This document shows positions 16,784 to 25,329 of a stretch of DNA of 64,000 nucleotides, piece after piece; position 1 is the stretch's first letter; each line of letters begins with the position of its first letter. The DNA lies in assembly GCF_902833645.1 (NCBI RefSeq), contig NZ_CADFGE010000004.1, positions 434,001 through 498,000 of the forward strand, written 5' to 3'. The notes under the pieces were generated by a model that was not told the DNA's origin, did not search any database, and saw only the letters and a program-made list of their open reading frames with translations. Origin of the DNA: Paraburkholderia fungorum. Lineage in GTDB: Bacteria > Pseudomonadota > Gammaproteobacteria > Burkholderiales > Burkholderiaceae. The position numbers and the translations under genes were made by a program.

Positions 16784-17299
16784 TCAATGTTCGTGCGGAT
16801 GTTTGTGAATCGGATCGACCCAGAAGACCGTTTCCGGCGCTTCCACTGCGTCGATGTTCAGATTTACCACCACCGCTTCATTGTCGCTGCGCACCAGCAC
16901 GCATTCGAGCGGCTCGTCGGTGCTCGCGTTGATTTCCTGATGCGGCACGTAAGGCGGCACGAAGATGAAGTCGCCCGGGCCAGCCTCGGCCGTGAACTCC
17001 AGATGTTCGCCCCAGCGCATGCGGGCCTGGCCTCGCACCACGTAAATCACGCTTTCGAGCGCGCCGTGATGATGCGCACCGGTCTTTGCGTTCGGATGGA
17101 TCGTCACGGTGCCGGCCCAGATTTTCTGCGCCCCGACCCGCGCCGCATTGATCGCCGCCGCGCGATTCATACCGGGCGTTTGCGCGGTATTGCTGTCGAG
17201 CTGGTCGGCCTTGATGACCTTCACGCCGTGCTCGCGCCAGTCGACCGGCGCCGACGGGTGCTCGTCCTTGTAATGCGGGTGTTCGTGATCCTGGCTCAT
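16784..17299 (-). CDS. Cupin domain protein
   Basis: A 171-residue cytosolic protein with a single cupin barrel. Motif 1 is GAHHHGALESVIYVVRG, carrying the metal-binding His and Glu set; motif 2 is GDFIFVPPYVPHQEIN. The N-terminus is His/Asp/Glu-rich (SQDHEHPHYKDEHP) and the C-terminus ends in HKHPHEH, so both ends could bind metal. The start at 17299 has GGAGACAC at good spacing; the frame runs back to 17362 without a better site. Cupins of this kind range from dioxygenases to isomerases, so no reaction is assigned. It stands alone, divergent from the carbonic anhydrase gene. Confidence 0.85.
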   Translation of the reverse strand: MSQDHEHPHYKDEHPSAPVDWREHGVKVIKADQLDSNTAQTPGMNRAAAINAARVGAQKIWAGTVTIHPNAKTGAHHHGALESVIYVVRGQARMRWGEHLEFTAEAGPGDFIFVPPYVPHQEINASTDEPLECVLVRSDNEAVVVNLNIDAVEAPETVFWVDPIHKHPHEH

Positions 17300-17532
17300 G
17301 GTGTGTCTCCTCGTGGGCGGCCGCCCGGGTGATGGACGCGCCGCCTTGCGGCATTTTTGCACGTTCAGAAACAGGCGTGTGGCTCGCCGCTGCGGGTGTT
17401 CGCGTTTTCCGAACCCGCCCGGAACCCTTGTCGGTTGTCTCGCACGGGCTGCTTTTACGAGTTGTCCGATAGTGCCGCCCCATGCGCTAACGCAGGCTGG
17501 CGCTCTGTCAATTTTTCAAGGGTTTAACCACC

Positions 17533-18300
17533 ATGAAGCAGATTAAACGATTGTCCTGTGGCGCGCTGCTTTGCCTCGCCTTTGCCGCATCCAGCGCCTG
17601 GGCCGAAGCCGGCCACGAGTGGGGCTACAGCGGCGACCACGGCCCTGCTCACTGGGGGGAAATCAGCAAAGACTTTCATACTTGCGAAAGCGGCCGCGCG
17701 GAATCGCCGATCAATATCGAAAGTGCGAAGAAGGCGCCCGCCGATCTGCCCAGGCTGAAAATCAACTACCAGCCGCTGCCGATCGACATTTCCAACACCG
17801 GGCACTCCGTACAGTTCAACGCAGCGCCGGGCACGGATAGCATTTCGCTCGGCGCCCATGCCTACCAGCTGGTCCAGTTCCACTTTCACACACCGGGTGA
17901 AGAGCGCTTCTCCGGCAAGGCGAGCGTGATGGATGCTCACTTCGTTCACCGCTCCGACGACGGCAAACTGCTCGTGCTGGCGGTTCAGTTCAAACTTGGG
18001 GCGCAAGCCAATCCGGTTATTCAGGCCCTGCTGGATCGTATCCCTCGTGAGCAGGGCGCGGAGCTGATGGCGAGAGGCGTCACGATCAACCCGCTCGATC
18101 TGCTGCCGGGGAATCGCGGTTATTACACCTATAGCGGCTCGCTGACCACGCCGCCTTGCTCCGAAGGGGTGACCTGGATCGAGTTCAAGGAACCCGTGAC
18201 GATCACGCCGCAGCAACTGCACGCGATGGAGGCGTTCTATCACGGCAATCAACGTCCGGTGCAAGCGCTGAACGGTCGCGATATCTGGGACGTTGAGTGA
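17533..18300 (+). CDS. Periplasmic alpha-carbonic anhydrase
   Basis: A 255-residue zinc enzyme interconverting CO2 and bicarbonate. A signal peptide (residues 1-24, LLCLAFAASSAWA then EA) sends it to the periplasm. Alpha-class hallmarks are present: SPINI near residue 58, zinc ligands His117 and His119 in QFHFHTPGEE, His136 in DAHFVH, and the substrate-site loop GSLTTPPCSEGVTW. Length and order match bacterial alpha-CAs such as those of Neisseria. Two cysteines (Cys51 and that in TPPCSEG) are placed to form the usual disulfide. It ends before a bidirectional terminator shared with the EF-G gene. Confidence 0.95.
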   Translation: MKQIKRLSCGALLCLAFAASSAWAEAGHEWGYSGDHGPAHWGEISKDFHTCESGRAESPINIESAKKAPADLPRLKINYQPLPIDISNTGHSVQFNAAPGTDSISLGAHAYQLVQFHFHTPGEERFSGKASVMDAHFVHRSDDGKLLVLAVQFKLGAQANPVIQALLDRIPREQGAELMARGVTINPLDLLPGNRGYYTYSGSLTTPPCSEGVTWIEFKEPVTITPQQLHAMEAFYHGNQRPVQALNGRDIWDVE

Positions 18301-18350
18301 TTATTCGCCGCGTGGAGCGTGCCGGTATCCACGACCCCGCGCCGCGATGA

Positions 18351-18386
18351 AAAAAAAAGCCCGTCCACCAAGGACGGGCTTTTTTG
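18351..18386. terminator. Bidirectional intrinsic terminator between carbonic anhydrase and EF-G genes
   Basis: A perfect 9-bp stem, AGCCCGTCC (18358-18366) and GGACGGGCT (18372-18380), with a 5-base loop. It is flanked by an A-run at 18350-18358 and a T-run at 18380-18385, so it can stop transcription from both sides. Confidence 0.92.
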
Positions 18387-18430
18387 CTTCAGTCCGGGTG
18401 GCCGCACATTGCGTGCAGCCACCTCGGCGC

Positions 18431-20536
18431 TTACTTCTGCTTCGAGCTGATCACGGCTTCCGCGACGTTGTTCGGCGTTTCCGCGTAGTGCTTGAACTCC
18501 ATCGTGTAGGTCGCGCGGCCTTGCGTGGCCGAACGCAGCGACGTCGAATAGCCGAACATCTCCGCGAGCGGCACTTCGGCGCGCACCAGCTTGCCGCCGC
18601 CGCCGGCGATGTCTTCCATGCCTTGCACCATGCCGCGACGGCTCGACAGATCGCCCATCACGTTGCCCATGAAGTCTTCCGGCGTTTCCACTTCGACGGC
18701 CATCATCGGTTCGAGCAGCACGGGCCTTGCCTTGCGCATCGCATCCTTGAAGGCCATCGAACCGGCCATACGGAAGGCGTTTTCGTTCGAGTCGACGTCG
18801 TGGTACGAACCGAAGGTCAGCGTCACTTTCACGTCGACCACCGGATAGCCCGCCAGCACGCCGGCCTTCAGCGTTTCCTGAATGCCCTTGTCGACCGCCG
18901 GAATGTACTCGCGTGGAATCACGCCGCCCTTGATCGCGTCGACAAACTCGTAGCCTTTGCCTTGCTCCGACGGTTCGAGCGTGATCACCGCGTGGCCGTA
19001 CTGGCCACGGCCGCCCGACTGCTTGACGAACTTGCCTTCGACATCTTCGACCTTGTTGCGCACCGTTTCGCGGTAAGCCACCTGCGGCTTGCCGACAGTC
19101 GCCTCGACGCCGAACTCGCGCTTCATCCGGTCGACCAGAATTTCCAGGTGCAACTCGCCCATCCCGGAGATGATCGTCTGACCGGATTCCTCATCCGTCT
19201 GCACGCGGAACGACGGGTCTTCCTGCGCGAGACGATTGAGCGCGATGCCCATCTTCTCCTGATCGACCTTGGTCTTCGGCTCGACGGCCTGCGAAATCAC
19301 CGGTTCCGGGAAGATCATCCGTTCGAGAATGATCACGTGCTGCGGATCGCACAGCGTGTCGCCGGTGGTCGCTTCCTTCAGGCCGACTGCCGCGGCGATG
19401 TCGCCCGCGTAGACTTCCTTGATTTCCTTGCGCTCGTTCGCATGCATCTGCAGGATCCGGCCAAGGCGCTCCTTCTTCTCCTTGACGGCGTTGTAGACGG
19501 TATCGCCCGAATTCACCACGCCCGAATACACGCGGAAGAAGATCAACTGGCCGACGAACGGGTCGGTCATGATCTTGAAGGCGAGCGCCGAGAACGGATC
19601 GGTGTCGGTTGGATGACGCTCGATTTCCTTGTCGTGCTCGTCGTGACCGGTAATGGCGGGCACGTCGACGGGCGAGGGCAGATAGTCGATCACCGCGTCG
19701 AGCATGGCCTGCACGCCCTTGTTCTTGAACGCGCTGCCGCACAGCATCGGCACGATTTCGTTGGCGATGCAGCGCGCGCGAATGGCGTGCTTGATTTCCT
19801 CTTCGCTCAACGTCTCGCCGCCGAGATACTTGTCGAGCAGTTCTTCATTCGCTTCAGCCGCGGCCTCGACCATCTTGTCGTGCCATTCCTTGGCGGTGTC
19901 GGCGAGTTCGGCCGGAATATCGCGATATTCGAACTTGATCCCCTGGTTCTCTTCGTCCCAGTAGATCGCTTTCATCTTCACCAGATCGACTACGCCCTGG
20001 AAGTGTTCTTCCGCGCCGATCGGAATCTGGATCGGCACCGCGACGCCCTTCAGGCGGTCGCCGATCTGCCGCTGCACGCGGAAGAAGTCCGCGCCCACGC
20101 GGTCCATCTTGTTGACGAACGCGATGCGCGGCACCTTGTACTTGTTCGCCTGGCGCCACACGGTTTCGGATTGCGGCTGCACGCCGCCGACCGAGTCGTA
20201 CACCATGCACGCGCCGTCGAGCACGCGCATCGAGCGTTCCACTTCGATCGTGAAGTCGACGTGGCCCGGGGTGTCGATGATGTTGATCCGGTGTTCGGGG
20301 TAGTTGCCGGCCATGCCCTTCCAGAAGGCGGTGGTGGCCGCCGACGTGATGGTGATGCCGCGCTCCTGCTCCTGTTCCATCCAGTCCATCGTCGCAGCAC
20401 CGTCGTGAACCTCGCCGATCTTGTGGGTCACGCCTGTGTAGAACAGGATGCGTTCGGTGGTGGTGGTTTTGCCGGCGTCGATGTGAGCGCTAATGCCGAT
20501 ATTCCGGTAGCGCTCGATGGGAGTCTTGCGGGGCAC
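18431..20536 (-). CDS. fusA: Elongation factor G (isolated copy, likely fusA2)
   Basis: A 701-residue translational GTPase that drives ribosomal translocation and recycling. The GTPase motifs are all present: AHIDAGKTTT (G1), RGITI (G2), DTPGHVDF (G3), NKMD (G4) and GSAF (G5). Domains II-V follow, including SGGRGQYGHAVI in domain IV. Translation starts at a GTG at 20536, with a near-perfect AAGGAGG upstream, and the resulting length equals normal EF-G. Upstream in-frame codons to 20746 are not needed. It is not beside rpsL, rpsG or tuf, so it is probably the second EF-G gene common in Burkholderiaceae. The name fusA2 would depend on the rest of the genome. Confidence 0.93.
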   Translation of the reverse strand: MPRKTPIERYRNIGISAHIDAGKTTTTERILFYTGVTHKIGEVHDGAATMDWMEQEQERGITITSAATTAFWKGMAGNYPEHRINIIDTPGHVDFTIEVERSMRVLDGACMVYDSVGGVQPQSETVWRQANKYKVPRIAFVNKMDRVGADFFRVQRQIGDRLKGVAVPIQIPIGAEEHFQGVVDLVKMKAIYWDEENQGIKFEYRDIPAELADTAKEWHDKMVEAAAEANEELLDKYLGGETLSEEEIKHAIRARCIANEIVPMLCGSAFKNKGVQAMLDAVIDYLPSPVDVPAITGHDEHDKEIERHPTDTDPFSALAFKIMTDPFVGQLIFFRVYSGVVNSGDTVYNAVKEKKERLGRILQMHANERKEIKEVYAGDIAAAVGLKEATTGDTLCDPQHVIILERMIFPEPVISQAVEPKTKVDQEKMGIALNRLAQEDPSFRVQTDEESGQTIISGMGELHLEILVDRMKREFGVEATVGKPQVAYRETVRNKVEDVEGKFVKQSGGRGQYGHAVITLEPSEQGKGYEFVDAIKGGVIPREYIPAVDKGIQETLKAGVLAGYPVVDVKVTLTFGSYHDVDSNENAFRMAGSMAFKDAMRKARPVLLEPMMAVEVETPEDFMGNVMGDLSSRRGMVQGMEDIAGGGGKLVRAEVPLAEMFGYSTSLRSATQGRATYTMEFKHYAETPNNVAEAVISSKQK

Positions 20537-20744
20537 GTGAACCTCCTTGAAATGGCGCGCCTGAAACGCTTGCCGGGCGGCAATCTGTGCTGCCCGGGGA
20601 GCCTTGGATGCTGCTTTGCCAAGAATACTAGGATAGCGCGTCGGCCCGTCTTTTGCAGGAATCTTGCCAGCTGCGTGTGACGGCCTGCTGGCATGGCTCC
20701 CGGCGCGGGGCCGGAGATGGCATGGCCTGCTTCGCGCGGAACGC

Positions 20745-20783
20745 AAAAAAAAGCCGGCACCTCGTGAAAGGCACCGGCTTTTC
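20745..20783 (-). terminator. Intrinsic terminator of the DUF192 gene
   Basis: The stem AAGCCGG (20751-20757) with CCGGCTT (20774-20780) extends inward imperfectly. On the minus strand it is followed by a run of eight T (complement of the A-run at 20745-20752). It lies 64 bases past the stop of the DUF192 gene. Confidence 0.85.
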
Positions 20784-20843
20784 CGGAAAGCGGCCGCTCG
20801 AGGAGCGGCGGGGTGACGCCGTGGCGGCGCGCGTTTAGCGCGT

Positions 20844-21350
20844 TTATTGCGCGGCCGGCAACCCCTGGATTTTCATCCCCGGTTTGATGCCTTTCGACGA
20901 GAACCAGCCCTTGCTCATTTCCAACGCATACACGCCGTTGTTCTTCGGGCAGTGATTGTTGGTCGTCTCGGCCTGCATTTCGTCGATATCGGTGACCGTG
21001 CCGTCGGCGCGCATGAAGGCGATCGACAGCGGGATCAACGTGTTCTTCATCCAGAAGCAATGCACGGCGTTTTCATTGAAGACAAACAACATGCCTTCAT
21101 TCGGCGCGAGGGTCGTGCGATACATCAGGCCTTGTTCGCGGTCGGCGTCATTCGCGGCAACGGCGGCGTCGATCACGAACATGCCCGCCGTCAGCTTCGC
21201 GCGCGGGAAGTCGCCGGGTTGCTTCGCGCCGGCCGGCATCTGTTGCGCGTGAGCGGGAGCAGCGGTGGTCGCGGCGAACGAGATCGCCGCAAGCGGCAGG
21301 GCAACGGCAACAGCGAAACGCGCAATCAACGAGCGCATGGGAAATCGCAC
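20844..21350 (-). CDS. Secreted DUF192 family protein
   Basis: A 168-residue exported protein (COG1430/DUF192). Residues 1-36 are a signal peptide (RFAVAVALPLAAISFAATTA then AHAQ). The mature domain has the conserved pattern ADREQGLMYRTTLAPNEGML, then CFWMKNTLIPLSIAFM and VTDIDEMQ. The start is a GTG at 21350: AAGGAG lies seven bases before it, while the ATG at 21338 is too far from that site. It ends at its own terminator. DUF192 proteins are small beta-rich proteins of unknown biochemical role. Confidence 0.9.
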   Translation of the reverse strand: MRFPMRSLIARFAVAVALPLAAISFAATTAAPAHAQQMPAGAKQPGDFPRAKLTAGMFVIDAAVAANDADREQGLMYRTTLAPNEGMLFVFNENAVHCFWMKNTLIPLSIAFMRADGTVTDIDEMQAETTNNHCPKNNGVYALEMSKGWFSSKGIKPGMKIQGLPAAQ

Positions 21351-21400
21351 GGCATGACTCCTTGCTGGAAATTAACCCGCGAATGTTACGCGAGCGCGTC

Positions 21401-21440
21401 AAAAACAAAAAGGCAGATCGCCTTGCGGTGATCTGCCTTT
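21401..21440 (-). terminator. Intrinsic terminator of the small Ala/Lys-rich gene
   Basis: A perfect 11-bp stem, AAAGGCAGATC (21409-21419) and GATCTGCCTTT (21430-21440), with a 10-base loop. On the minus strand it is followed by TTTTTGTTTTT. It lies 55 bases beyond the small gene's stop. Confidence 0.92.
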
Positions 21441-21495
21441 CAACGCCGTAAGAACGGCAATGAAGCGTGTACTTGACTGCGTTTTTACAACAAAC

Positions 21496-21690
21496 TTACT
21501 CCGAAGCGCCCGAAGCTGCAGCTGCTGCTGCTGCCTTCTTGTGCGACTTCTTGTGAGCGTGCTTCGTGGTCTTCTTTGCCGACGAAGCTGCTGCTGCCGG
21601 AGCTGCCGAAGCTGCTGCCGGTGCCGAAGCTTGTGCGAATGCTGCCGTTGCGAAGAGGCCAGCGACCAGAGCGGCGATCAGTTTGTTCAT
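21496..21690 (-). CDS. Small secreted Ala/Lys/His-rich protein
   Basis: A 64-residue protein. Residues 1-19 are a clean signal peptide (MNKLIAALVAGLFATAAFA then Q). The 45-residue mature part is Ala/Ser/Pro in its first half, then basic (KKTTKHAHKKSHKK), then Ala-rich again. GAGGAT sits ahead of the ATG, and a strong terminator follows, so it is a real monocistronic gene. There is no known domain. The composition suggests a soluble, strongly cationic periplasmic peptide that might bind nucleic acid, membrane or metal. Function unknown. Confidence 0.8.
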   Translation of the reverse strand: MNKLIAALVAGLFATAAFAQASAPAAASAAPAAAASSAKKTTKHAHKKSHKKAAAAAAASGASE

Positions 21691-22144
21691 TTTGTAAATC
21701 CTCAGCTTGAGTTAATTAACCAAATGACCCGGTTATATGTAGAGTCATGTCGGTAAACGTGCCATCCACCTTTCGGTTGACAGCCGCATCGAGATTTTTT
21801 TCGACGCGTCTGTTTAGCGTTCAGACTCCCTGTACTCGCCGCGTGAGCGGCTTGTGCAAAGGCCCTTAAGGCTGAATGCCGGATAGCTTCGGGCGGCATC
21901 TGCGTCGAATAACGCGTGAGCTCGCGCACCGGTTGACGTGTTTTTTGTGGAAAATTTATATGCGGATGCGCTGATGCAAATGAGTAGCCGCGCAGTGATC
22001 GCGGAAGCAATTGTTTCACGCGTTTTCAGCTTGGTTTCACGCGCTATTTTTGTTTGCGGATACAACGAGTTAGCTTTTTTATCGCCGGTCAGAATACAAA
22101 CTTGATGCCGGCGCGGCGCCGGCATGGCGTGCAGGTGAACCGTT
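21691..22144. other. Intergenic region, promoter zone of the small Ala/Lys-rich gene
   Basis: 454 bp that are visibly less GC-rich than the surroundings. The minus strand upstream of 21690 holds a TATAAC -10-like hexamer near 21733-21738 and a TTAATTAA palindrome close to the start codon. The left end of rluE's 3' flank carries the hairpin listed separately. Open frames here of about 100 codons have no ribosome site or family resemblance. Confidence 0.45.
22105..22125 (-). terminator. Hairpin after rluE
   Basis: A perfect 10-bp stem, ATGCCGGCGC (22105-22114) and GCGCCGGCAT (22116-22125), around one central base, 20 bases past the rluE stop. The following minus-strand sequence, AAGTTTGTATT, is only mildly U-rich, so termination is likely but not certain. 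Confidence 0.6.
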
Positions 22145-22714
22145 TTAAACCATGCCTTCCCATGGCGCCTTCAGCGGCAATTCGACACTCTCTCCGGGCT
22201 GCAGCCCGAGCGCAAAAATATCGAGTGCGCCGATGCCCGCGCGTACAAGACGCAGCGTCGGAAATCCGACCGCGGCAGTCATGCGACGTACCTGGCGGTT
22301 CTTGCCTTCGGTGATCGACAACTCGATCCACGTGGTGGGTATCGCGGCGCGGTAGCGGATCGGCGGTGTGCGGGCCCAGAGCGATCCGCCTGGCTCGACA
22401 TAATCCGCGCGACAGGGCCGCGTGACGTAATCGCCGAGATCGACGCCGCGCGCGAGCTTCTTCAACGCGGCATCGTCGACTGCGCCTTCCACTTGTGCCC
22501 AATAACGTTTGACCAGTTTGTGGCGCGGTTCGGCGATGCGCGCTTGCAGCGCGCCGTCGTCGGTGAGAAGCAGCAGCCCTTCGCTATCGGAGTCGAGCCG
22601 GCCCGCTGGATAAACGCCGGGCACCTTCACCCAGTCGGCTAGCGACGCGCGCGTTTCATGCGGCGAGAACTGGCAAATGGTGCCGAACGGTTTGTTCAGG
22701 GCGATAAGTCGCAT
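22145..22714 (-). CDS. rluE: 23S rRNA pseudouridine synthase RluE
   Basis: A 189-residue enzyme that converts a 23S rRNA uridine (2457 in E. coli) to pseudouridine. It starts directly with the catalytic domain (MRLIALNKPFGTICQF), without an S4 domain, as RluE does. The catalytic aspartate is in the motif GRLDSDSEGLLLLTDDG, and the later conserved segment ELSITEGKNRQVRRM is intact. It is slightly shorter than the E. coli enzyme. It is divergent from icd across about 340 bp and has its own 3' hairpin. Confidence 0.9.
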   Translation of the reverse strand: MRLIALNKPFGTICQFSPHETRASLADWVKVPGVYPAGRLDSDSEGLLLLTDDGALQARIAEPRHKLVKRYWAQVEGAVDDAALKKLARGVDLGDYVTRPCRADYVEPGGSLWARTPPIRYRAAIPTTWIELSITEGKNRQVRRMTAAVGFPTLRLVRAGIGALDIFALGLQPGESVELPLKAPWEGMV

Positions 22715-23053
22715 AAGGGAATCGGTGAAGGTCGGCTGGCGCCGGCTGCGGCGGTGGCGTGCCGCTCAAGCCGGAAAAGATGCTGGCCCAATGGTAAATC
22801 GCGGAATAGTAATGCATAATCGCTTGTCGCAAGTCTTATGTCTTATATAAGACATAAGAATAAAGCGCCTTGCCGCTTTGATTTTCGACAATGTTGGAAA
22901 ACCCCGAGCCGCGACGGCCTCGTTGCCGCGTCGGCGTGGGCTAGAATAGGCGACCAGGCCGCTCGCGGGCGTCCGGCATTGCGCGCAGCGAGGAGCACCC
23001 AGTTTCCGCAGTCTCCCCATCAGCTTTCAGCACAGCCTTCACTGGAGTCGATC
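22715..23053. promoter_or_regulatory. icd upstream region with a 26-bp perfect palindrome
   Basis: The gap between rluE and icd. It holds a perfect palindrome at 22834-22859 (13-bp arms, core GTCTTATATAAGAC), the most symmetrical site in the window, and an operator-like sequence about 195 bp before the icd start codon. A TAGAAT -10-like hexamer follows at about 22942-22947 with a poor -35. The open reading frame upstream of the icd ATG is not translated sequence. Which regulator binds is not visible; a GntR-type TCA-cycle regulator is a guess. Confidence 0.65.
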
Positions 23054-24310
23054 ATGCCGTATCAGCACATCAAGGTTCCGACCGGTGGTGACAAGATCAC
23101 TGTCAACGCAGATTTCTCGCTCAACGTTTCCGACCAGCCGATCATTCCGTATATCGAAGGCGATGGAACGGGCCTCGACATCACGCCGGTGATGTTGAAA
23201 GTGGTGGATGCCGCAGTAGAAAAAGCGTACGCGGGCAAGAAGAAAATCCACTGGATGGAAATCTACGCCGGCGAGAAATCGACCAAGGTGTACGGCCCGG
23301 ACGTGTGGCTGCCGGAAGAGACGCTGCAGGTGCTGAAGGAATACGTTGTCTCGATCAAGGGTCCGCTCACCACGCCGGTTGGCGGCGGCATCCGTTCGCT
23401 GAACGTTGCGCTACGTCAGGAACTCGATCTGTATGTTTGCCTGCGTCCGGTGCAGTACTTCAAGGGTGTGCCTTCGCCGGTGCGTGAGCCTGAAAAGATC
23501 GACATGGTGATCTTCCGCGAGAACTCGGAAGACATTTATGCCGGCATCGAATGGCCTGCCGGCTCGGAAGACGCGAAGAAGGTCATCAAGTTCCTGCGCG
23601 AGGAAATGGGCGTGAAGAAGATCCGCTTCCCCGAAACCTCGGGGATCGGTGTCAAGCCCGTGTCGCGCGAAGGCACGGAGCGTCTGGTGCGCAAGGCGAT
23701 CCAGTATGCGATCGACAACGAGCGCCGCTCGGTCACGCTTGTGCACAAGGGCAACATCATGAAGTTCACGGAAGGCGCATTCCGCGACTACGGCTATGCG
23801 CTGGCGCAAAAGGAATTCGCGGCGGAGCTGATCGACGGCGGTCCGTGGATGAAGATCAAGAACCCGAAAACGGGTGGCGACATCGTGGTGAAAGACGTGA
23901 TTGCCGACGCGTTCCTTCAGCAAATCCTGCTGCGCCCGGCCGAATACGATGTGATCGCCACGCTGAATCTGAACGGCGACTATGTTTCGGACGCGCTCGC
24001 CGCGCAAGTCGGCGGTATCGGAATTGCACCGGGTGCAAATATGTCGGATTCGGTCGCCATGTTCGAAGCCACGCACGGCACGGCGCCGAAATACGCCGGC
24101 AAAGACTATGTGAATCCGGGTTCGGAAATTCTCTCGGCCGAGATGATGCTGCGTCACCTGGGCTGGACCGAAGCGGCGGATCTGATCATCAAATCGATGG
24201 AAAAGTCGATTCTGCAAAAACGGGTCACGTATGACTTCGCGCGCCTGATGGAAGGTGCGACGCAAGTGTCCTGTTCGGGCTTCGGCCAGGTGTTGATCGA
24301 AAACATGTAA
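23054..24310 (+). CDS. icd: NADP-dependent isocitrate dehydrogenase
   Basis: A 418-residue TCA-cycle enzyme converting isocitrate to 2-oxoglutarate and CO2 with NADP reduction. Length and sequence follow the E. coli Icd type: IPYIEGDGTG at the start, the substrate loop TTPVGGGIRSLNVALRQ containing the serine phosphorylated in E. coli, FRENSEDIYAGIEW, KGNIMKFTEGAF, and the metal-binding NLNGDYVSDALAAQ. The ATG at 23054 has GGAG nine bases upstream. It is monocistronic: a large palindrome lies upstream and a strong terminator follows. Confidence 0.97.
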   Translation: MPYQHIKVPTGGDKITVNADFSLNVSDQPIIPYIEGDGTGLDITPVMLKVVDAAVEKAYAGKKKIHWMEIYAGEKSTKVYGPDVWLPEETLQVLKEYVVSIKGPLTTPVGGGIRSLNVALRQELDLYVCLRPVQYFKGVPSPVREPEKIDMVIFRENSEDIYAGIEWPAGSEDAKKVIKFLREEMGVKKIRFPETSGIGVKPVSREGTERLVRKAIQYAIDNERRSVTLVHKGNIMKFTEGAFRDYGYALAQKEFAAELIDGGPWMKIKNPKTGGDIVVKDVIADAFLQQILLRPAEYDVIATLNLNGDYVSDALAAQVGGIGIAPGANMSDSVAMFEATHGTAPKYAGKDYVNPGSEILSAEMMLRHLGWTEAADLIIKSMEKSILQKRVTYDFARLMEGATQVSCSGFGQVLIENM

Positions 24311-24342
24311 GCGATTCGCGCCGGTTTGCCCGGCTTGAATTC

Positions 24343-24377
24343 AAAACCCCGGCGCCGTGAGGCGGCCGGGGTTTTTT
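24343..24377 (+). terminator. Intrinsic terminator of icd
   Basis: The stem AAAACCCCGG (24343-24352) with CCGGGGTTTT (24366-24375), followed by further T to 24377. It lies 33 bases after the icd stop. Confidence 0.93.
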
Positions 24378-24520
24378 GTATGTTCGTTATCAGGTGGAGA
24401 TCGAAAGCGTTCGGAAAGGAAGTTCGGTGTCCAATATTTGAGACATTCAATCAACCCGCGTCTCGAACCGGAACAACGATTCGCATTCAAAATGCGCCTC
24501 AAACTGGAAAGCGCCGCCCC

Positions 24521-24550
24521 AAAAAGAAACCCGGCACGGAGCCGGGTTTC
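24521..24550 (-). terminator. Intrinsic terminator of cspA
   Basis: A perfect 10-bp stem, GAAACCCGGC (24526-24535) and GCCGGGTTTC (24541-24550), with a 5-base loop. On the minus strand a run of five T follows (A-run at 24521-24525). It lies 23 bases past the cspA stop. Confidence 0.92.
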
Positions 24551-24572
24551 AAAGGACGGGTAACGAACAGTT

Positions 24573-24779
24573 TCAGGCAGGTGCCTGGATGTTCGATGCC
24601 TGTTTGCCTTTCGGGCCTTGCACGACCTCGAAGGTTACTTTTTGACCTTCCTTGAGGGTCTTGAACCCATTCATCTGGATGGCCGAGAAGTGTGCAAACA
24701 GATCCTCACCACCTTCGTCAGGCGTGATGAATCCGAAACCTTTTGCGTCATTGAACCATTTGACCGTACCAGTTGCCAT
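24573..24779 (-). CDS. cspA: Cold-shock protein, CspA family
   Basis: A 68-residue single cold-shock (OB-fold) domain that binds single-stranded RNA and DNA as a chaperone. Both nucleic-acid motifs are present: RNP1 KGFGFITP and RNP2-like LFAHFSAI. The sequence GTVKWFNDAKGFGFI is near-invariant in the family. The ATG is preceded by GGGGAAG. A leader of about 130 nt separates it from a good promoter, the arrangement through which cspA mRNAs are regulated by temperature. The gene name denotes the family; other paralogues are likely elsewhere in the genome. Confidence 0.95.
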   Translation of the reverse strand: MATGTVKWFNDAKGFGFITPDEGGEDLFAHFSAIQMNGFKTLKEGQKVTFEVVQGPKGKQASNIQAPA

Positions 24780-24919
24780 TCCAACTTCCCCTGTAACTCA
24801 TGTCACTACCACGAGCCCTCGAAAAGCTCGACGGCCGCATGATGCAGCCGCTCCCTCCTCACAAGCTCACCAACGGCATTTTTTCGAAATTATGGCGCAG
24901 TGAAAAAAGTGCCAGCTTG

Positions 24920-24948
24920 ATTGTTGAGGCTCTTTATTCGAGTGTCAA
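24920..24948 (-). promoter_or_regulatory. cspA promoter
   Basis: On the minus strand a perfect -35, TTGACA (complement of 24943-24948), is followed after 17 bp by AACAAT (complement of 24920-24925). Transcription would start near 24912, giving a leader of about 130 nt before the cspA ATG, as expected of cold-shock genes. Confidence 0.75.
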
Positions 24949-25301
24949 GAAAATTTTGAGACGTCGTTGTCGTGTTGCAAACAGGCGTTTCCAGGGTTTT
25001 TCCCGCTTTTATTTTCTTATGTGCGGTTGCCCAAGCGTGGTGTCTTGAAAAGTCGCATAATCGACTCACATGCTGTTCTGCGGGTGGCAGAACCTACCGA
25101 TGCGGCGGGGCGAGCGGCTTCAGCCAGTACCGGCAGGTTGTGCGATACTCGATCCGACTGCGGCGCAGCACGACTGCGACGCTTCACAGGATAGGGGCCG
25201 GCTCCGCAATCGGCTCGTCGAATGACGCAACGCCGTGGGGGTAATTACCCATAGGCGGTAGCGAACGGGCTCACCGGCCGGTCGGCCGGGTTTTGACAGG
25301 A

Positions 25302-25329
25302 TTGCGGGCCTGTCCTAGTTGTTTAGAAT
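25302..25329 (+). promoter_or_regulatory. clpS promoter, probably giving a leaderless mRNA
   Basis: TTGCGG at 25302-25307 and TAGAAT at 25324-25329 are 16 bp apart. The -10 box ends 7 bases before the A of the clpS ATG at 25336, so transcription should begin at or next to the start codon. No Shine-Dalgarno sequence precedes the ATG. Confidence 0.55.

Noticed and set aside
18293..20680. 795-codon plus-strand frame opposite EF-G
   Set aside because: Mirror of a conserved gene; it also runs through the bidirectional terminator at 18351-18386.
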